A program made the translations under genes and the position numbers. From Marinobacterium alkalitolerans (lineage in GTDB: Bacteria > Pseudomonadota > Gammaproteobacteria > Pseudomonadales > Balneatricaceae), in contig NZ_JACVEW010000003.1 of the NCBI RefSeq assembly GCF_017776525.1, positions 62,001 through 126,000 on the forward strand: a stretch of 64,000 bases of DNA, read 5' to 3'. Shown here in pieces: positions 50,982-59,075 of the stretch; the first letter of the stretch is position 1; each line of letters opens with the position of its first letter. The notes under the pieces were generated by a model, which saw only the letters and a program-made list of their open reading frames with translations, had not been told where the DNA came from and did no database searches.

Positions 50982-51873
50982 CTGTGCCCCCGGTCGTCAC
51001 GGTAGTGCCGGTGCAATAGGCAGCCTGATGACTGGCGATGACGATATCGGCGCCCGGTGCGCTCAGCGTCACGTTCTGCACGCCTTCGCGGTGCAGGGCT
51101 GCATACAGGCCGGAGAGGGTCACATCGCGGCCCAGCCGGTGGTTGCTCTCGATGTAGGCATCCAGCGCAGACTGCGCAGCGGCGAGTACCACGGCGCTAT
51201 CGGGGCCGGGGTAAAGGGTGAGACTCGCCGTGACGGAATAGTTGACGATCTCGGCGCTCTGCACGGTGACCTGATCGGTCAGCGGGCGCACATCGTCGGC
51301 GTTGAGTGTGCTATCCACGGCAGTCAGCAGGGCGGCATCGGCGGTGCCATCTCCGGTACGACTCAACACGGTCACGACTAATTCGCCCGGGGCTGGGCTG
51401 GCCACGCTGGCATCGAGCACGTCGGCATCCGCGCCCAGGGCGTGGAAGATGTAGGCGCCCTCGGGGCCTGCTGTGCTGAACCCTTCGAAACTGAGCTGCA
51501 CACGGCGGCGCAGACTGGTGTCGTCTTCGTAGGTGGGCGGTACCGGCGGCACTACGTCAGGGTCGCCAGCATCGAGCAGCAGGCGCACCACGTTGTAGTT
51601 GGCGGCGATCTGGTCGAGATCGGTGCCGCCGGCGTAGGCGAGCATGACTGCGCGAGCACCGTCATTCACTCGCTGACGGACTATCAGCTCCCGGTAGGCG
51701 CATATCTCCAGAATCTTGTACGCTGGATCGGACTCAATCATGGCGCTGAACGCCGGGTCACGCGCCTGCAAGTCTGCAACCATTGCAGCCAGAATTGCTT
51801 CGTAGTCGAGCTGTTCGACAACATCAGGTGCAGGCAGTTTGGACAGGTCAACTGCGGTAAATGCTCCGGCCAT
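50974..51873 (-). CDS. J: Baseplate assembly protein J
   Basis: 299-residue P2 gpJ-like baseplate wedge protein. VDLSKLPAPDVVEQLDYEAI, ACRELIVRQRVN-like CAYRELIVRQRVNDGARAVM, and GTDLDQIAANYNVVRL are typical of the Baseplate_J family. ATG 51873 overlaps the W stop as TGATG; a TTG one codon earlier is the alternative start. Confidence 0.93.
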   Translation of the reverse strand: MAGAFTAVDLSKLPAPDVVEQLDYEAILAAMVADLQARDPAFSAMIESDPAYKILEICAYRELIVRQRVNDGARAVMLAYAGGTDLDQIAANYNVVRLLLDAGDPDVVPPVPPTYEDDTSLRRRVQLSFEGFSTAGPEGAYIFHALGADADVLDASVASPAPGELVVTVLSRTGDGTADAALLTAVDSTLNADDVRPLTDQVTVQSAEIVNYSVTASLTLYPGPDSAVVLAAAQSALDAYIESNHRLGRDVTLSGLYAALHREGVQNVTLSAPGADIVIASHQAAYCTGTTVTTGGTDE

Positions 51874-52211
51874 CAAGTCACCACTATGCCATCAAGGGAT
51901 ATTTCCTTGCCGTCCGGCAGGTAAGTCCCGGTAATCATTAGCACTACACGGCCAGGTTCAGCCGATTCGGCGCGAACTTGCGTGAGTCTGAAACGGGGCT
52001 CCCAGCGGCGCAGTGCTTCAGCAGTGGCTGCGTAAAGTTGCAGCAAAGTGCTGCGATTCATCGGTGCATCAATCAACTGAAACAACCGGCTGCCATACTC
52101 GCGGCGCATGACGCGGCTGCCCAGCGGCGTTGTCAGAATATCGGTGATACTCTGCCGCAGGTGGTCGATGCCGATCAGGCGTTTTCCGGTGGTCGCACTG
52201 GTTCCGTTCAT
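51873..52211 (-). CDS. W: Baseplate protein W (gp25/lysozyme-like fold)
   Basis: 112-residue P2 gpW / T4 gp25-type wedge protein: IGIDHLRQSITDILTTPLGS and RVMRREYGSRLFQLIDAP are the invariant family blocks. It acts in the baseplate wedge that triggers sheath contraction. It lies 51 bases after the PAAR gene and is coupled to J. Confidence 0.93.
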   Translation of the reverse strand: MNGTSATTGKRLIGIDHLRQSITDILTTPLGSRVMRREYGSRLFQLIDAPMNRSTLLQLYAATAEALRRWEPRFRLTQVRAESAEPGRVVLMITGTYLPDGKEISLDGIVVT

Positions 52212-52262
52212 AACCGGATAATGGACGCTGCAGCAGGTAGCTGCCTCTGGCGAGTTTTCCCG

Positions 52263-52547
52263 TTAACCGCCAGCGAAAACGTCGGGAGATCCAGCCGCAA
52301 CGGCGGTACAAGTCGGGTCACCTACACGACCGCATTGCTTGCCGTTCACGTAGACAGTGCTGGATCCGGATGAGATGGGTGCACTATGGCCAGGACAAGG
52401 ACTGCCTGGCATTAGATGACCCGTGTTCAAGTCGCCCTGTCTGGATATGCCGATACCATTGCAGAAGACGTCACTGGATCCTTGGGCGCGGGTCATCCCT
52501 GAACAGTGCGGCACATCTGCATCACCAATCCGAGTCACCGCTGGCAT
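52263..52547 (-). CDS. PAAR-motif spike tip protein
   Basis: 94-residue PAAR protein expected to cap the tail spike. Cys/His residues (DADVPHCSG, GHSAPISSGS, GKQCGRVGDPTC) can bind the metal at the tip, and the strand pattern VTRIGD...VYVNGK fits. It overlaps the upstream 70-residue gene by 13 bases. PAAR tips on a P2-type spike are seen in some phages and in related contractile systems. Confidence 0.88.
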   Translation of the reverse strand: MPAVTRIGDADVPHCSGMTRAQGSSDVFCNGIGISRQGDLNTGHLMPGSPCPGHSAPISSGSSTVYVNGKQCGRVGDPTCTAVAAGSPDVFAGG

Positions 52548-52747
52548 CGTGCAAGAAACTCCATGAAGATTTCAGGAAGGCGCTCAATGTCATCATGCTG
52601 CTGTTGTGTGTGTGGGCCTGGTGGTATCTCTGGCACCCACTCGATCAATTCCTGAATCTGGTCAGGCAGGTCATTCCAGTGGCTGCAGCTGTGCAGCTCA
52701 CCATCCGTAATGTACTGGTATCGGCCAGTGCCCCAGTCAAACGCCAT
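52535..52747 (-). CDS. Hypothetical phage protein between V and PAAR
   Basis: 70-residue protein, ATG 52747 coupled to the V stop as TGATG. It is acidic, rich in aromatic residues (FDWGTGRYQYITDGELHS, then LIEWVPEIPPGPH). No domain recognised. The coupled overlaps on both sides (V and PAAR) say it is a real gene and part of spike assembly. Confidence 0.65.
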   Translation of the reverse strand: MAFDWGTGRYQYITDGELHSCSHWNDLPDQIQELIEWVPEIPPGPHTQQQHDDIERLPEIFMEFLARCQR

Positions 52748-53229
52748 CAATTCAAATCGATCCTTGCACCATTCAAACGGATCCCGGCCGCATCCATTTC
52801 AATGGTGCTGCCGTTGGATTCCAGCGTGATGCTGCCACGGTTCATGGTCAGGCTACTGGTACCCAGGTCAACGTCAAGCTGATGTGCTGCACTGTTATAC
52901 TGGCAGCGGGTACCATCTTCAAACAGCACCAAGTCCAAGTCTGGATTAGTGTCGGGCGCATCCAAACTGCTGGAATACAGCATACCGATGACGGTGGCCT
53001 GTGCCAGCTCGCCAGACGGTGCAACCATGACCACCTGCTGCCCCTGCCGCAGTGGGCGCCAACGCTTGAAGTTGCGCCCCATTTCAACCGGCCAGGGTAG
53101 CCAGGCGCTGTTCATGCCGCCAGCCTCGACGCGGATTTTCTTGGCGTCATGGTCAACGGCGCTGATCACACCAATCTTCACCATGTTGGCTAAACGTCGC
53201 TCTACTTCGGATAGGCCCCAGGCGCTCAT
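52747..53229 (-). CDS. V: Baseplate spike protein V
   Basis: 160-residue P2 gpV-like spike that punctures the outer membrane. VERRLANMVKIGVISAVDHD and the OB-fold segment WRPLRQGQQVVMVAPSGEL are conserved, followed by a repetitive beta-helix tail (LTMNRGSITLESNGSTIEMD) that trimerises. It overlaps the following gene by one base and the preceding one by 4. Confidence 0.92.
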   Translation of the reverse strand: MSAWGLSEVERRLANMVKIGVISAVDHDAKKIRVEAGGMNSAWLPWPVEMGRNFKRWRPLRQGQQVVMVAPSGELAQATVIGMLYSSSLDAPDTNPDLDLVLFEDGTRCQYNSAAHQLDVDLGTSSLTMNRGSITLESNGSTIEMDAAGIRLNGARIDLN

Positions 53230-53777
53230 GTAATCAGATCCTCACCCAGCTGCAGCGGTTGGTAGGCCTGCTCATGCTCTGGCCCGATTTCAGGCTCCCA
53301 GCTCGCCAGCACCTGTGTTGGAATAGTTCCGTCATTGGTCCAGACAGTCGCGCCCAAGTGGACGATATGCTGCCATTCAATGCGCCAGACTTCGTACTGG
53401 TCCAGCTCAGGACTGAAGTCGTCCGGCGTAATGGCCGTGACCTCAGCAGGAGAAATCGGCTGTCCAAATCGGTTGGCCTGAATGAAAGCGCCAATCGCGG
53501 CTGCCAGTTTGCGGATCTCGCGCTTGGCATTCGCGGTGCGGAATCCAATGATTACACGCGCCTCAAAACGCGCCAGCATCGCCAACTGCTCAGTTCCTGG
53601 GTCATCGTCAGGTGAGCCTTCCATATCGGCCAGCTCGATCAGGCAGGCGGGAATGGCCAGCCGGTTGCGCTCTTCGTGGTAGTCGTCAACCGTGACCAAG
53701 TCAGGAAACTGCGCGGCGATCGCATCAATGATGGACTGGTGAAGCTGGTTCAGATCGATCTCGGTGTTGGCATCCAT
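53226..53777 (-). CDS. Phage tail completion / terminator-like protein
   Basis: 183-residue protein without a confident family name. LNQLHQSIIDAIAAQFPDLV at the start and AMLARFEARVIIGFRTANAK in the middle fit the tail-terminator fold of proteins such as gpU/STAR, and its place between the head-tail genes and the spike supports a role in tail completion (inference). It is coupled by overlaps to both neighbours. Confidence 0.6.
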   Translation of the reverse strand: MDANTEIDLNQLHQSIIDAIAAQFPDLVTVDDYHEERNRLAIPACLIELADMEGSPDDDPGTEQLAMLARFEARVIIGFRTANAKREIRKLAAAIGAFIQANRFGQPISPAEVTAITPDDFSPELDQYEVWRIEWQHIVHLGATVWTNDGTIPTQVLASWEPEIGPEHEQAYQPLQLGEDLIT

Positions 53778-54325
53778 TACTTGCGCCCTACTCCGTAAAT
53801 CACACGCGCCCGTAGATCAGCGGTGAAGTGCTTGAAGAAGATGGATTCCAGCTCAGTGAATATCTCGTCTTCCAGATACACATCCATCTGATCCTTGACC
53901 GGCAGGGTCTGTTCAATGATCGGCAGGCGCTCCTGGCCTTTGCGCTTGAATATCGTGCGGGGACCGCCTTTCCCTTTCGCAATAAACGCCCCTGGAAACT
54001 CGGTGCCGCGAAAGCTGGCACCGCCTCGTGACGCTTTGGGTGAACCCTTGAATGCTGACACCTTCATGTCGTTGGTGCCGTACCACAGGGTCACCGCATC
54101 CAGCAGCTTGCCTTTACGTATGCGAATAGTGCGCAGGCGCTTGCGTAATTCTTTGGTATTGCGCAGCTCGAGCTCATCCTTCAGGCCTTTGTTGCTCATT
54201 TTTCGCAATGTGCCGGCGGTACGATTGATAGCGCGACTGTACGCCTGCTGGATTTGCTGCTCGGTTGCTCCGAGCTCATCCTGAAGATCAACGATTTGCT
54301 GGTAGTCGATATCAAACTCCAGCAT
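53777..54325 (-). CDS. Phage minor tail protein Z-like
   Basis: 182-residue basic protein similar in pattern to the lambda GpZ family: AYSRAINRTAGTLRKMSNKG, then RIRKGKLLDAVTLWYGTND and KGGPRTIFKRKGQERLPIIE. GpZ-type proteins act in tail completion before head joining. The gene lies 3 bases after the 104-residue connector gene and overlaps the next by one base. Confidence 0.75.
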   Translation of the reverse strand: MLEFDIDYQQIVDLQDELGATEQQIQQAYSRAINRTAGTLRKMSNKGLKDELELRNTKELRKRLRTIRIRKGKLLDAVTLWYGTNDMKVSAFKGSPKASRGGASFRGTEFPGAFIAKGKGGPRTIFKRKGQERLPIIEQTLPVKDQMDVYLEDEIFTELESIFFKHFTADLRARVIYGVGRK

Positions 54326-54328
54326 GAA

Positions 54329-54643
54329 TCACCCCCGTGGCGCCAGATCCAGCAACGCCATACCTGTTCCATCCGGCTGCGGACTGGTCATGATGTCCAT
54401 CACCGTTCCATCAATGCTGATGGTGTCGCCGCGCGTCACGCCCTGGACATCCGCTTCCTTGCAGGTAAACCTGGGCCGACTGGTATCCATATCGTATTCG
54501 CCCAGCTCTGCATTCAAGTAGGGGTCATCATAGATACCCGTAACGGTTCGGCTGGTGGCGTCCTGCAGCTCGATGACCGCCTGAACGGCGAACTCTTCGG
54601 CGTCCAGGAAGTCGTCCAGATCTTCCCAGTCAGGGGTTGGCAT
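54329..54643 (-). CDS. Head-tail joining protein (lambda FII-like)
   Basis: 104-residue protein with the pattern of head-tail attachment proteins of lambda-type heads: a short helical, acidic N-terminus, then a beta barrel (RPRFTCKEADVQGVTRGDTI, MDIMTSPQPDGTGMALLDL). Its place between the capsid genes and the Z-like gene fits. It is coupled to the upstream gene by a one-base overlap. Confidence 0.7.
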   Translation of the reverse strand: MPTPDWEDLDDFLDAEEFAVQAVIELQDATSRTVTGIYDDPYLNAELGEYDMDTSRPRFTCKEADVQGVTRGDTISIDGTVMDIMTSPQPDGTGMALLDLAPRG

Positions 54644-54954
54644 TACTCACTAGCCTCGGAAGCCGCTTCAATCGCTGCGATCAGCTCGTCTTTCTTCATC
54701 GACTTGAAGCCTTCGACGCCGATATCACCGGCCAGCTTCTGCAGGTCCGCCACGGTCATTTCGGTCAGGTCAGCGTCGGCTGCGGATTCCACGTCCTGCT
54801 CGTCCGCAACCACCGCTTTACCTCGCGCCAGCAGGTTGCGGGCTTCCTTTTCAGTGACTTCAATCAGGTTGCCCGCGGTGACGATCTCACCTTCCATCAC
54901 AATGGCAGAGGTCAGTTCAAGCACGATGAGGTCGGTTTTTTTGGCCATGCTCAT
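54643..54954 (-). CDS. Phage head protein with Rho-N/SAP-like C-terminal motif
   Basis: 103-residue protein. The first half (DLIVLELTSAIVMEGEIVTA, EVTEKEARNLLARGKAVV) is the pattern of small structural proteins next to capsid genes. The last 35 residues (EMTVADLQKLAGDIGVEG, then MKKDELIAAIE) resemble a Rho N-terminal/SAP-type helical motif. The linker is acidic. Function unclear; a decoration or connector role is possible. Confidence 0.6.
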   Translation of the reverse strand: MSMAKKTDLIVLELTSAIVMEGEIVTAGNLIEVTEKEARNLLARGKAVVADEQDVESAADADLTEMTVADLQKLAGDIGVEGFKSMKKDELIAAIEAASEASE

Positions 54955-54971
54955 ACTCTCTCAGTTGTCAG

Positions 54972-54997
54972 AAAAAAGGGCTGCGCCGGGCAGCCCT
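54972..54997 (-). terminator. Terminator after the capsid gene
   Basis: On the minus strand AGGGCTGC (from 54997) pairs with GCAGCCCT (to 54977) across a 5-base loop, followed by TTTTTTC. It sits 13 bases after the capsid gene stop, so capsid mRNA is favoured over the connector and tail genes. Confidence 0.8.
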
Positions 54998-55009
54998 GGT
55001 GATGAGGGG

Positions 55010-57022
55010 TTAGGTTGCGTCACGACCCAGACAGAAGGACTCGACACGGCGCAGCACGAAGTCCACATCCTGCATCGCCACTACGCGCACGCGACCCTTG
55101 GCGCTGTGGGTATAGGGGTCAACGGTCAGATCCAGGCCGCCCCACATGCCGATCAGCAGGTCAGCGAAGTTACCGAAGAACATGTCGCCGTTCTGGATCT
55201 GGTTAGTCACCTGGGTGCCATAACCGTTCACCGTATTACCCGGCTCCCAGATCGGAGAACCATCAGTGCCGCTGAACTTCTGCGTGGTTTTGAAGTGGCC
55301 GCGCATGCCGCTGTTCATCACATAAGCCATGCTGTTCACATCCGCATTGTCCGCCGCAATCTCCGACTCCATTTTCACCACTTCGGCATAGGTCGGCAGT
55401 GCGCCTGTAGCACCAGAGGTCGCGCCAGCAAAGTCCACGGCATTGATGCCAGTGGCGTTGGCGATACCCAGTGGCTGGTTGCCAGAACCGGTTCCGTAAA
55501 AACCAGCTTTGTCGATGGTCAGCGCCAGCGCGCTGGCCAGATCGCGACGGATCAGTGCTTCCACGTCCAAGCTGGACTGCATCAGCAGCTTTCGGGTGAC
55601 TTCAGACAGCGCGGCGACTGTCTTCGGAGTCATCCCGATCTGATCCAGCTCCAGGCCGTCTTCAGTCGCGTCTTCGTCTTCACCGATCCAGTAACCGGTA
55701 GCACCAGCAGACTGGCGAGGAATGGCGATGTTACCGACCAGCCCGCCCATGGTGGTACCCAGCTGCATCAGTACCGCACGGTTACGCAGCATCTCCACGA
55801 ATGACTGGCTCATCAGGTCGGTGCTGATGGAGTAGCCGCCGGTATCACCGGCTGCGGTACCAGTGGTGGTGGAGTTCAGCGCACGGCGCAGCACGTCCGC
55901 AGGCACCAGGATGCCTTCCGGCTCCTTGCCGGCACGCTCTGCGGCTGCACGACTGGCCTCATATTCGAAGGCAGCCGCCTCCTGAGCCCGCTTGTCAGTC
56001 GGGTTGGCCAGTGCACGCAGCGCACGGATGAAACTGAACTGACGCACTTCGTTGTCAGACATGCCGATGTCGGCACCGGTTTCGTCACCCAGCGGCTTGC
56101 TGCGCTCGGCGTTCAAGTGGTCCAGCAGCTTACGCTGGAAGTCGGCCACGCTGGTGTTGCCTTTGACCGCATCGCGCGCCAGATCTTCGGCGCCGTACTG
56201 CTCAGCCATCTCCATGATGGAGCGGACTCGGTTACGTTCGGTTTCGGAGCCTGTGCGCTGTGCCGCACGCTCACCTTCACCGGCCTTTTCCAAGGTTTCG
56301 AGCACCTTGGTGATGTTGCCATCTTCGTCGACCAGCGCTCGCACCAGGTTGCCCTGGGCATCTCGTAGAATCTTTTCCATATCGGCGGGTTCCTGTTTGT
56401 CCGGATTGCCAGAATTATCGTCAGTATTACCAGACCGCCGCCCCTCAGCCTCTGGCGCGTTTTCCATACTGCGACCCACCCCCACGGTGGGATCAGCAGG
56501 CACGCTGACCAGACTGATTTCATAGGGCTCCCAGTCTGTGACGGTGACCAGATCAGCCATGCCGCTGCGCTCTTCGATCTCCACCCTGTGGACTCGATAG
56601 CCAACGGAGACGTGACGGATGATCTCGTCAACCACGTCCTGGAACATTTCGCTGGCACGCGCGCCTTTGCCAAAGCGCACCACTGCACGGCCCCGCCGAT
56701 CAGCGCCAATCTCTATGCTCTCAACCACTGCAACCTGGTCTTCCCAATTGTGCATCCACAACACAGGCGCCCCGTTTTCAAGGCGCTCTTTGCGCATAGC
56801 ACCGGGTGCATGGCTCAGGACTTCAACACCGAACCAGCGCTCGACCTCAGCCTCAGAGCTGAACGCCAGTTCGACAGTGCGTTTCGCTTCATCCATGACG
56901 CGGGTGACTTCCGCAAAACGGAACACCCCGCCGTCACGGGTATTGATCTGCTCAGGCGTAATGCTGCGCGTGAAGTACGCGCCGCTAATCGCCAGCATTT
57001 TGCTCAGTGCTTGCCGGTCCAT
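55010..57022 (-). CDS. Fused prohead protease and major capsid protein
   Basis: 670-residue fusion. Residues about 1-190 are an HK97-type prohead protease (S78/U35): catalytic candidates are H91 in VLWMHNW and S139 in RHVSVGYRV, with EISLVSVPADPTVGVGRS closing the domain. Residues about 220-320 are a charged helical scaffold-like region (TLEKAGEGERAAQRTGSE), and about 330-668 is an HK97-fold capsid (GGYSISTDLMSQSFVEMLRN, GLVGNIAIPRQSAGATGYW). The fusion should cleave itself during maturation. The ATG lies 38 bases inside the portal gene end. Confidence 0.92.
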   Translation of the reverse strand: MDRQALSKMLAISGAYFTRSITPEQINTRDGGVFRFAEVTRVMDEAKRTVELAFSSEAEVERWFGVEVLSHAPGAMRKERLENGAPVLWMHNWEDQVAVVESIEIGADRRGRAVVRFGKGARASEMFQDVVDEIIRHVSVGYRVHRVEIEERSGMADLVTVTDWEPYEISLVSVPADPTVGVGRSMENAPEAEGRRSGNTDDNSGNPDKQEPADMEKILRDAQGNLVRALVDEDGNITKVLETLEKAGEGERAAQRTGSETERNRVRSIMEMAEQYGAEDLARDAVKGNTSVADFQRKLLDHLNAERSKPLGDETGADIGMSDNEVRQFSFIRALRALANPTDKRAQEAAAFEYEASRAAAERAGKEPEGILVPADVLRRALNSTTTGTAAGDTGGYSISTDLMSQSFVEMLRNRAVLMQLGTTMGGLVGNIAIPRQSAGATGYWIGEDEDATEDGLELDQIGMTPKTVAALSEVTRKLLMQSSLDVEALIRRDLASALALTIDKAGFYGTGSGNQPLGIANATGINAVDFAGATSGATGALPTYAEVVKMESEIAADNADVNSMAYVMNSGMRGHFKTTQKFSGTDGSPIWEPGNTVNGYGTQVTNQIQNGDMFFGNFADLLIGMWGGLDLTVDPYTHSAKGRVRVVAMQDVDFVLRRVESFCLGRDAT

Positions 57023-58532
57023 TCCCAGCGCCTCCCATCTTGATGCCCATGGCTGTGCTGATAAATTCGTCGGGGATGCCTGCAGCCTTCATCGCCTCAA
57101 TATCCCGCGCCAGCTCGCGCCAGACCGTTTGCGGATCCCGGCCCTGGTTGCGGATGACTTGGCTGGGCGAGTCGATCAGGTTTTGAACGCTGCGCTCGGC
57201 GGCATCCATATCGGCACGCGGATCGATCCATTCCCAACGGCGCGGCTGCCAGCTGACATTGCGGTACTTATCCAGCCGTTCAGCCTTAAGTGGCTTGCCG
57301 TTTACCTTGATGCGTCCCGCCAGCAGCTGACGCGGCAGCCAAGCCTCGAACACCGGTTCAATCAGCTGTTCGATCAGCCATTCCTGCAGGTCTTTCCAGT
57401 TGTCGCGCTCGTCCAGCTTGCCCTGACGGATAGAGCTGAAGTTCACGCCTTCCAGGTCATTGGCCAGGTTGTTGTAGGCCACGCCCCAACCGCTCGCGAA
57501 GCCTCGCAGCATCGACTTGTGGAACGGCGCAAATTCGCCAGACGGGTACTGAGGATTCCACTCTCGAAAGCGCACCCCGGCTGGCAGTTCTTGAAAGCTG
57601 CCCGGATCTGCATCCATGTAGAGCTCTTCGTCTTCGTCCTGCTCTGGGCCGTAGCCTTCTTCCCACTCGAAGAAGCCACCCTTAGCCGCTGACACACGGG
57701 CGTTGACCAGCGCCGCCTTCTCGAAACCTTCCAGCATTTTGGCGCGCCACAGGCCCGTGGCCATCCAGGGCAAACCTCGCTTCTGGCCAACGATATCCGG
57801 CAGGAAGCCGTGAATGATCTGCTTGGCAGGGACGCGCACGTAATGACGACCACCGTATGAGTAATCGGCGTCGACAGCGTCCGTGGTGGTGAAGTAGTAG
57901 GCCAGAGGCTTGCCGTAGCGGTTGAACTCGATGCCATGGCGCACGAATTTGCCGCTGGGCAGTTTTTCCTGGTCGAAGTCCACCGGGCAGCGCTGAGGGT
58001 CCAGTACCTGCAGCGCAACCCCCCACTCACCCGCATCACTGCCAGTGATGATGCGCACCATGAACTCGCCATCTTTGGCCGCGCTGGTGGTGCAGATCGA
58101 CTGTAGTGAGCGCCAGGACAACTGGCCGGTCACGTCACAGTTCTGTCGCTTGCCCCATGCGTGCCAAGCCGCTTCGATGGCATCGTTCGCCAGCTGGTCC
58201 AGCTTGCCGGACGGGTCTCGACTCTGCGCCTGCAGCTGCACCCCGCGCTGGCCAACGATGTTCTGGCGGCACATGCGTAGATAGGCCTTGGCATAGTCGT
58301 TATTGGCTGCCTGCTCACGACTTCGCGCCACGATCACGCGCTGGTTGCGACGGACAATATCGTCCGCTGTCAGCGGCATGGTGCCCCAGCTTTCGGTCAG
58401 CCGATCTGACTGACCGGCATCAAACATGCGGGCAAGATGGCGACCAAGGCCGGTAAATTTTCGGCGCGGCTTGTCATCCTGCTGCGCTGGGGTGGTCAGT
58501 TGTTCCTGGTTGCGCTTTCCGAATCCAAACAC
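56985..58532 (-). CDS. Phage portal protein, lambda family
   Basis: 515-residue portal subunit of the lambda gpB type, the dodecamer through which DNA enters the head. IVARSREQAANNDYAKAYLR, VALQVLDPQRCPVDFDQ, VPAKQIIHGFLPDIVGQKRG and VAYNNLANDLEGVNFSSIRQ are conserved family segments. It is 3 bases downstream of the 177-residue gene and overlaps the protease-capsid gene by 38 bases. Confidence 0.94.
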   Translation of the reverse strand: MFGFGKRNQEQLTTPAQQDDKPRRKFTGLGRHLARMFDAGQSDRLTESWGTMPLTADDIVRRNQRVIVARSREQAANNDYAKAYLRMCRQNIVGQRGVQLQAQSRDPSGKLDQLANDAIEAAWHAWGKRQNCDVTGQLSWRSLQSICTTSAAKDGEFMVRIITGSDAGEWGVALQVLDPQRCPVDFDQEKLPSGKFVRHGIEFNRYGKPLAYYFTTTDAVDADYSYGGRHYVRVPAKQIIHGFLPDIVGQKRGLPWMATGLWRAKMLEGFEKAALVNARVSAAKGGFFEWEEGYGPEQDEDEELYMDADPGSFQELPAGVRFREWNPQYPSGEFAPFHKSMLRGFASGWGVAYNNLANDLEGVNFSSIRQGKLDERDNWKDLQEWLIEQLIEPVFEAWLPRQLLAGRIKVNGKPLKAERLDKYRNVSWQPRRWEWIDPRADMDAAERSVQNLIDSPSQVIRNQGRDPQTVWRELARDIEAMKAAGIPDEFISTAMGIKMGGAGNGPASTEQNAGD

Positions 58533-58535
58533 AGG

Positions 58536-59069
58536 TTAAAACCTCACCATGACGTTGCGGCCCAGCAGTGACTGACCCTTGGCGGCTGCTTTGGCGCGGC
58601 GCACCTCCTCCTTGAAGGTGCTGCGCAGCTTCAGCAGGTCACCAATCGGGGTGCGCTCCAGCTCCCGATTGTTGATCTTGTACTTCTGCTGGTCCTTAGT
58701 GGCACGGCCTTGAATAACAGCCTCAATGGCATCCAGCACCTTCTCGGCGTAGATGCGGCCATCGTAGCCTTCAGGCATCGCGGCCAGATCGGGCTTGATG
58801 GTGAGCGTGCCATGATCCACTTCATGCACATTGGCACCGTCCGACACGCGCACACTGAACCAGTAATCCCCCGGCAACCAAGCGGCTGTTGTGATGGCGT
58901 CTACTTGGATCAGGTGCTGAGGATCAGAAGCGGTGGCGGTCAGATCGATTGACTGAGGACCGCGCATAATGACAGACAGGCTCCAGCTCGGTGCCGGATA
59001 GGCCGTCAGCGTGATCGGTACATCCAGGGTAAGCCCTGCGGTAATGCTGTTCGGTAATAGATCTGACAC
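58536..59069 (-). CDS. Head-tail connector-type protein with gpW-like C-terminus
   Basis: 177-residue protein. The C-terminal 60 residues (NRELERTPIGDLLKLRSTFK, then RRAKAAAKGQSLLGRN) match the pattern of lambda gpW, a head completion protein. The N-terminal 100 residues form a beta-rich domain (LDVPITLTAYPAPSWSLSVI) not present in lambda gpW. It stands between terminase and portal, where gpW lies in lambda. The extra domain may bind ligands or decorate; its role is unknown. Confidence 0.7.
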   Translation of the reverse strand: MSDLLPNSITAGLTLDVPITLTAYPAPSWSLSVIMRGPQSIDLTATASDPQHLIQVDAITTAAWLPGDYWFSVRVSDGANVHEVDHGTLTIKPDLAAMPEGYDGRIYAEKVLDAIEAVIQGRATKDQQKYKINNRELERTPIGDLLKLRSTFKEEVRRAKAAAKGQSLLGRNVMVRF

Positions 59070-59075
59070 TTAGAA

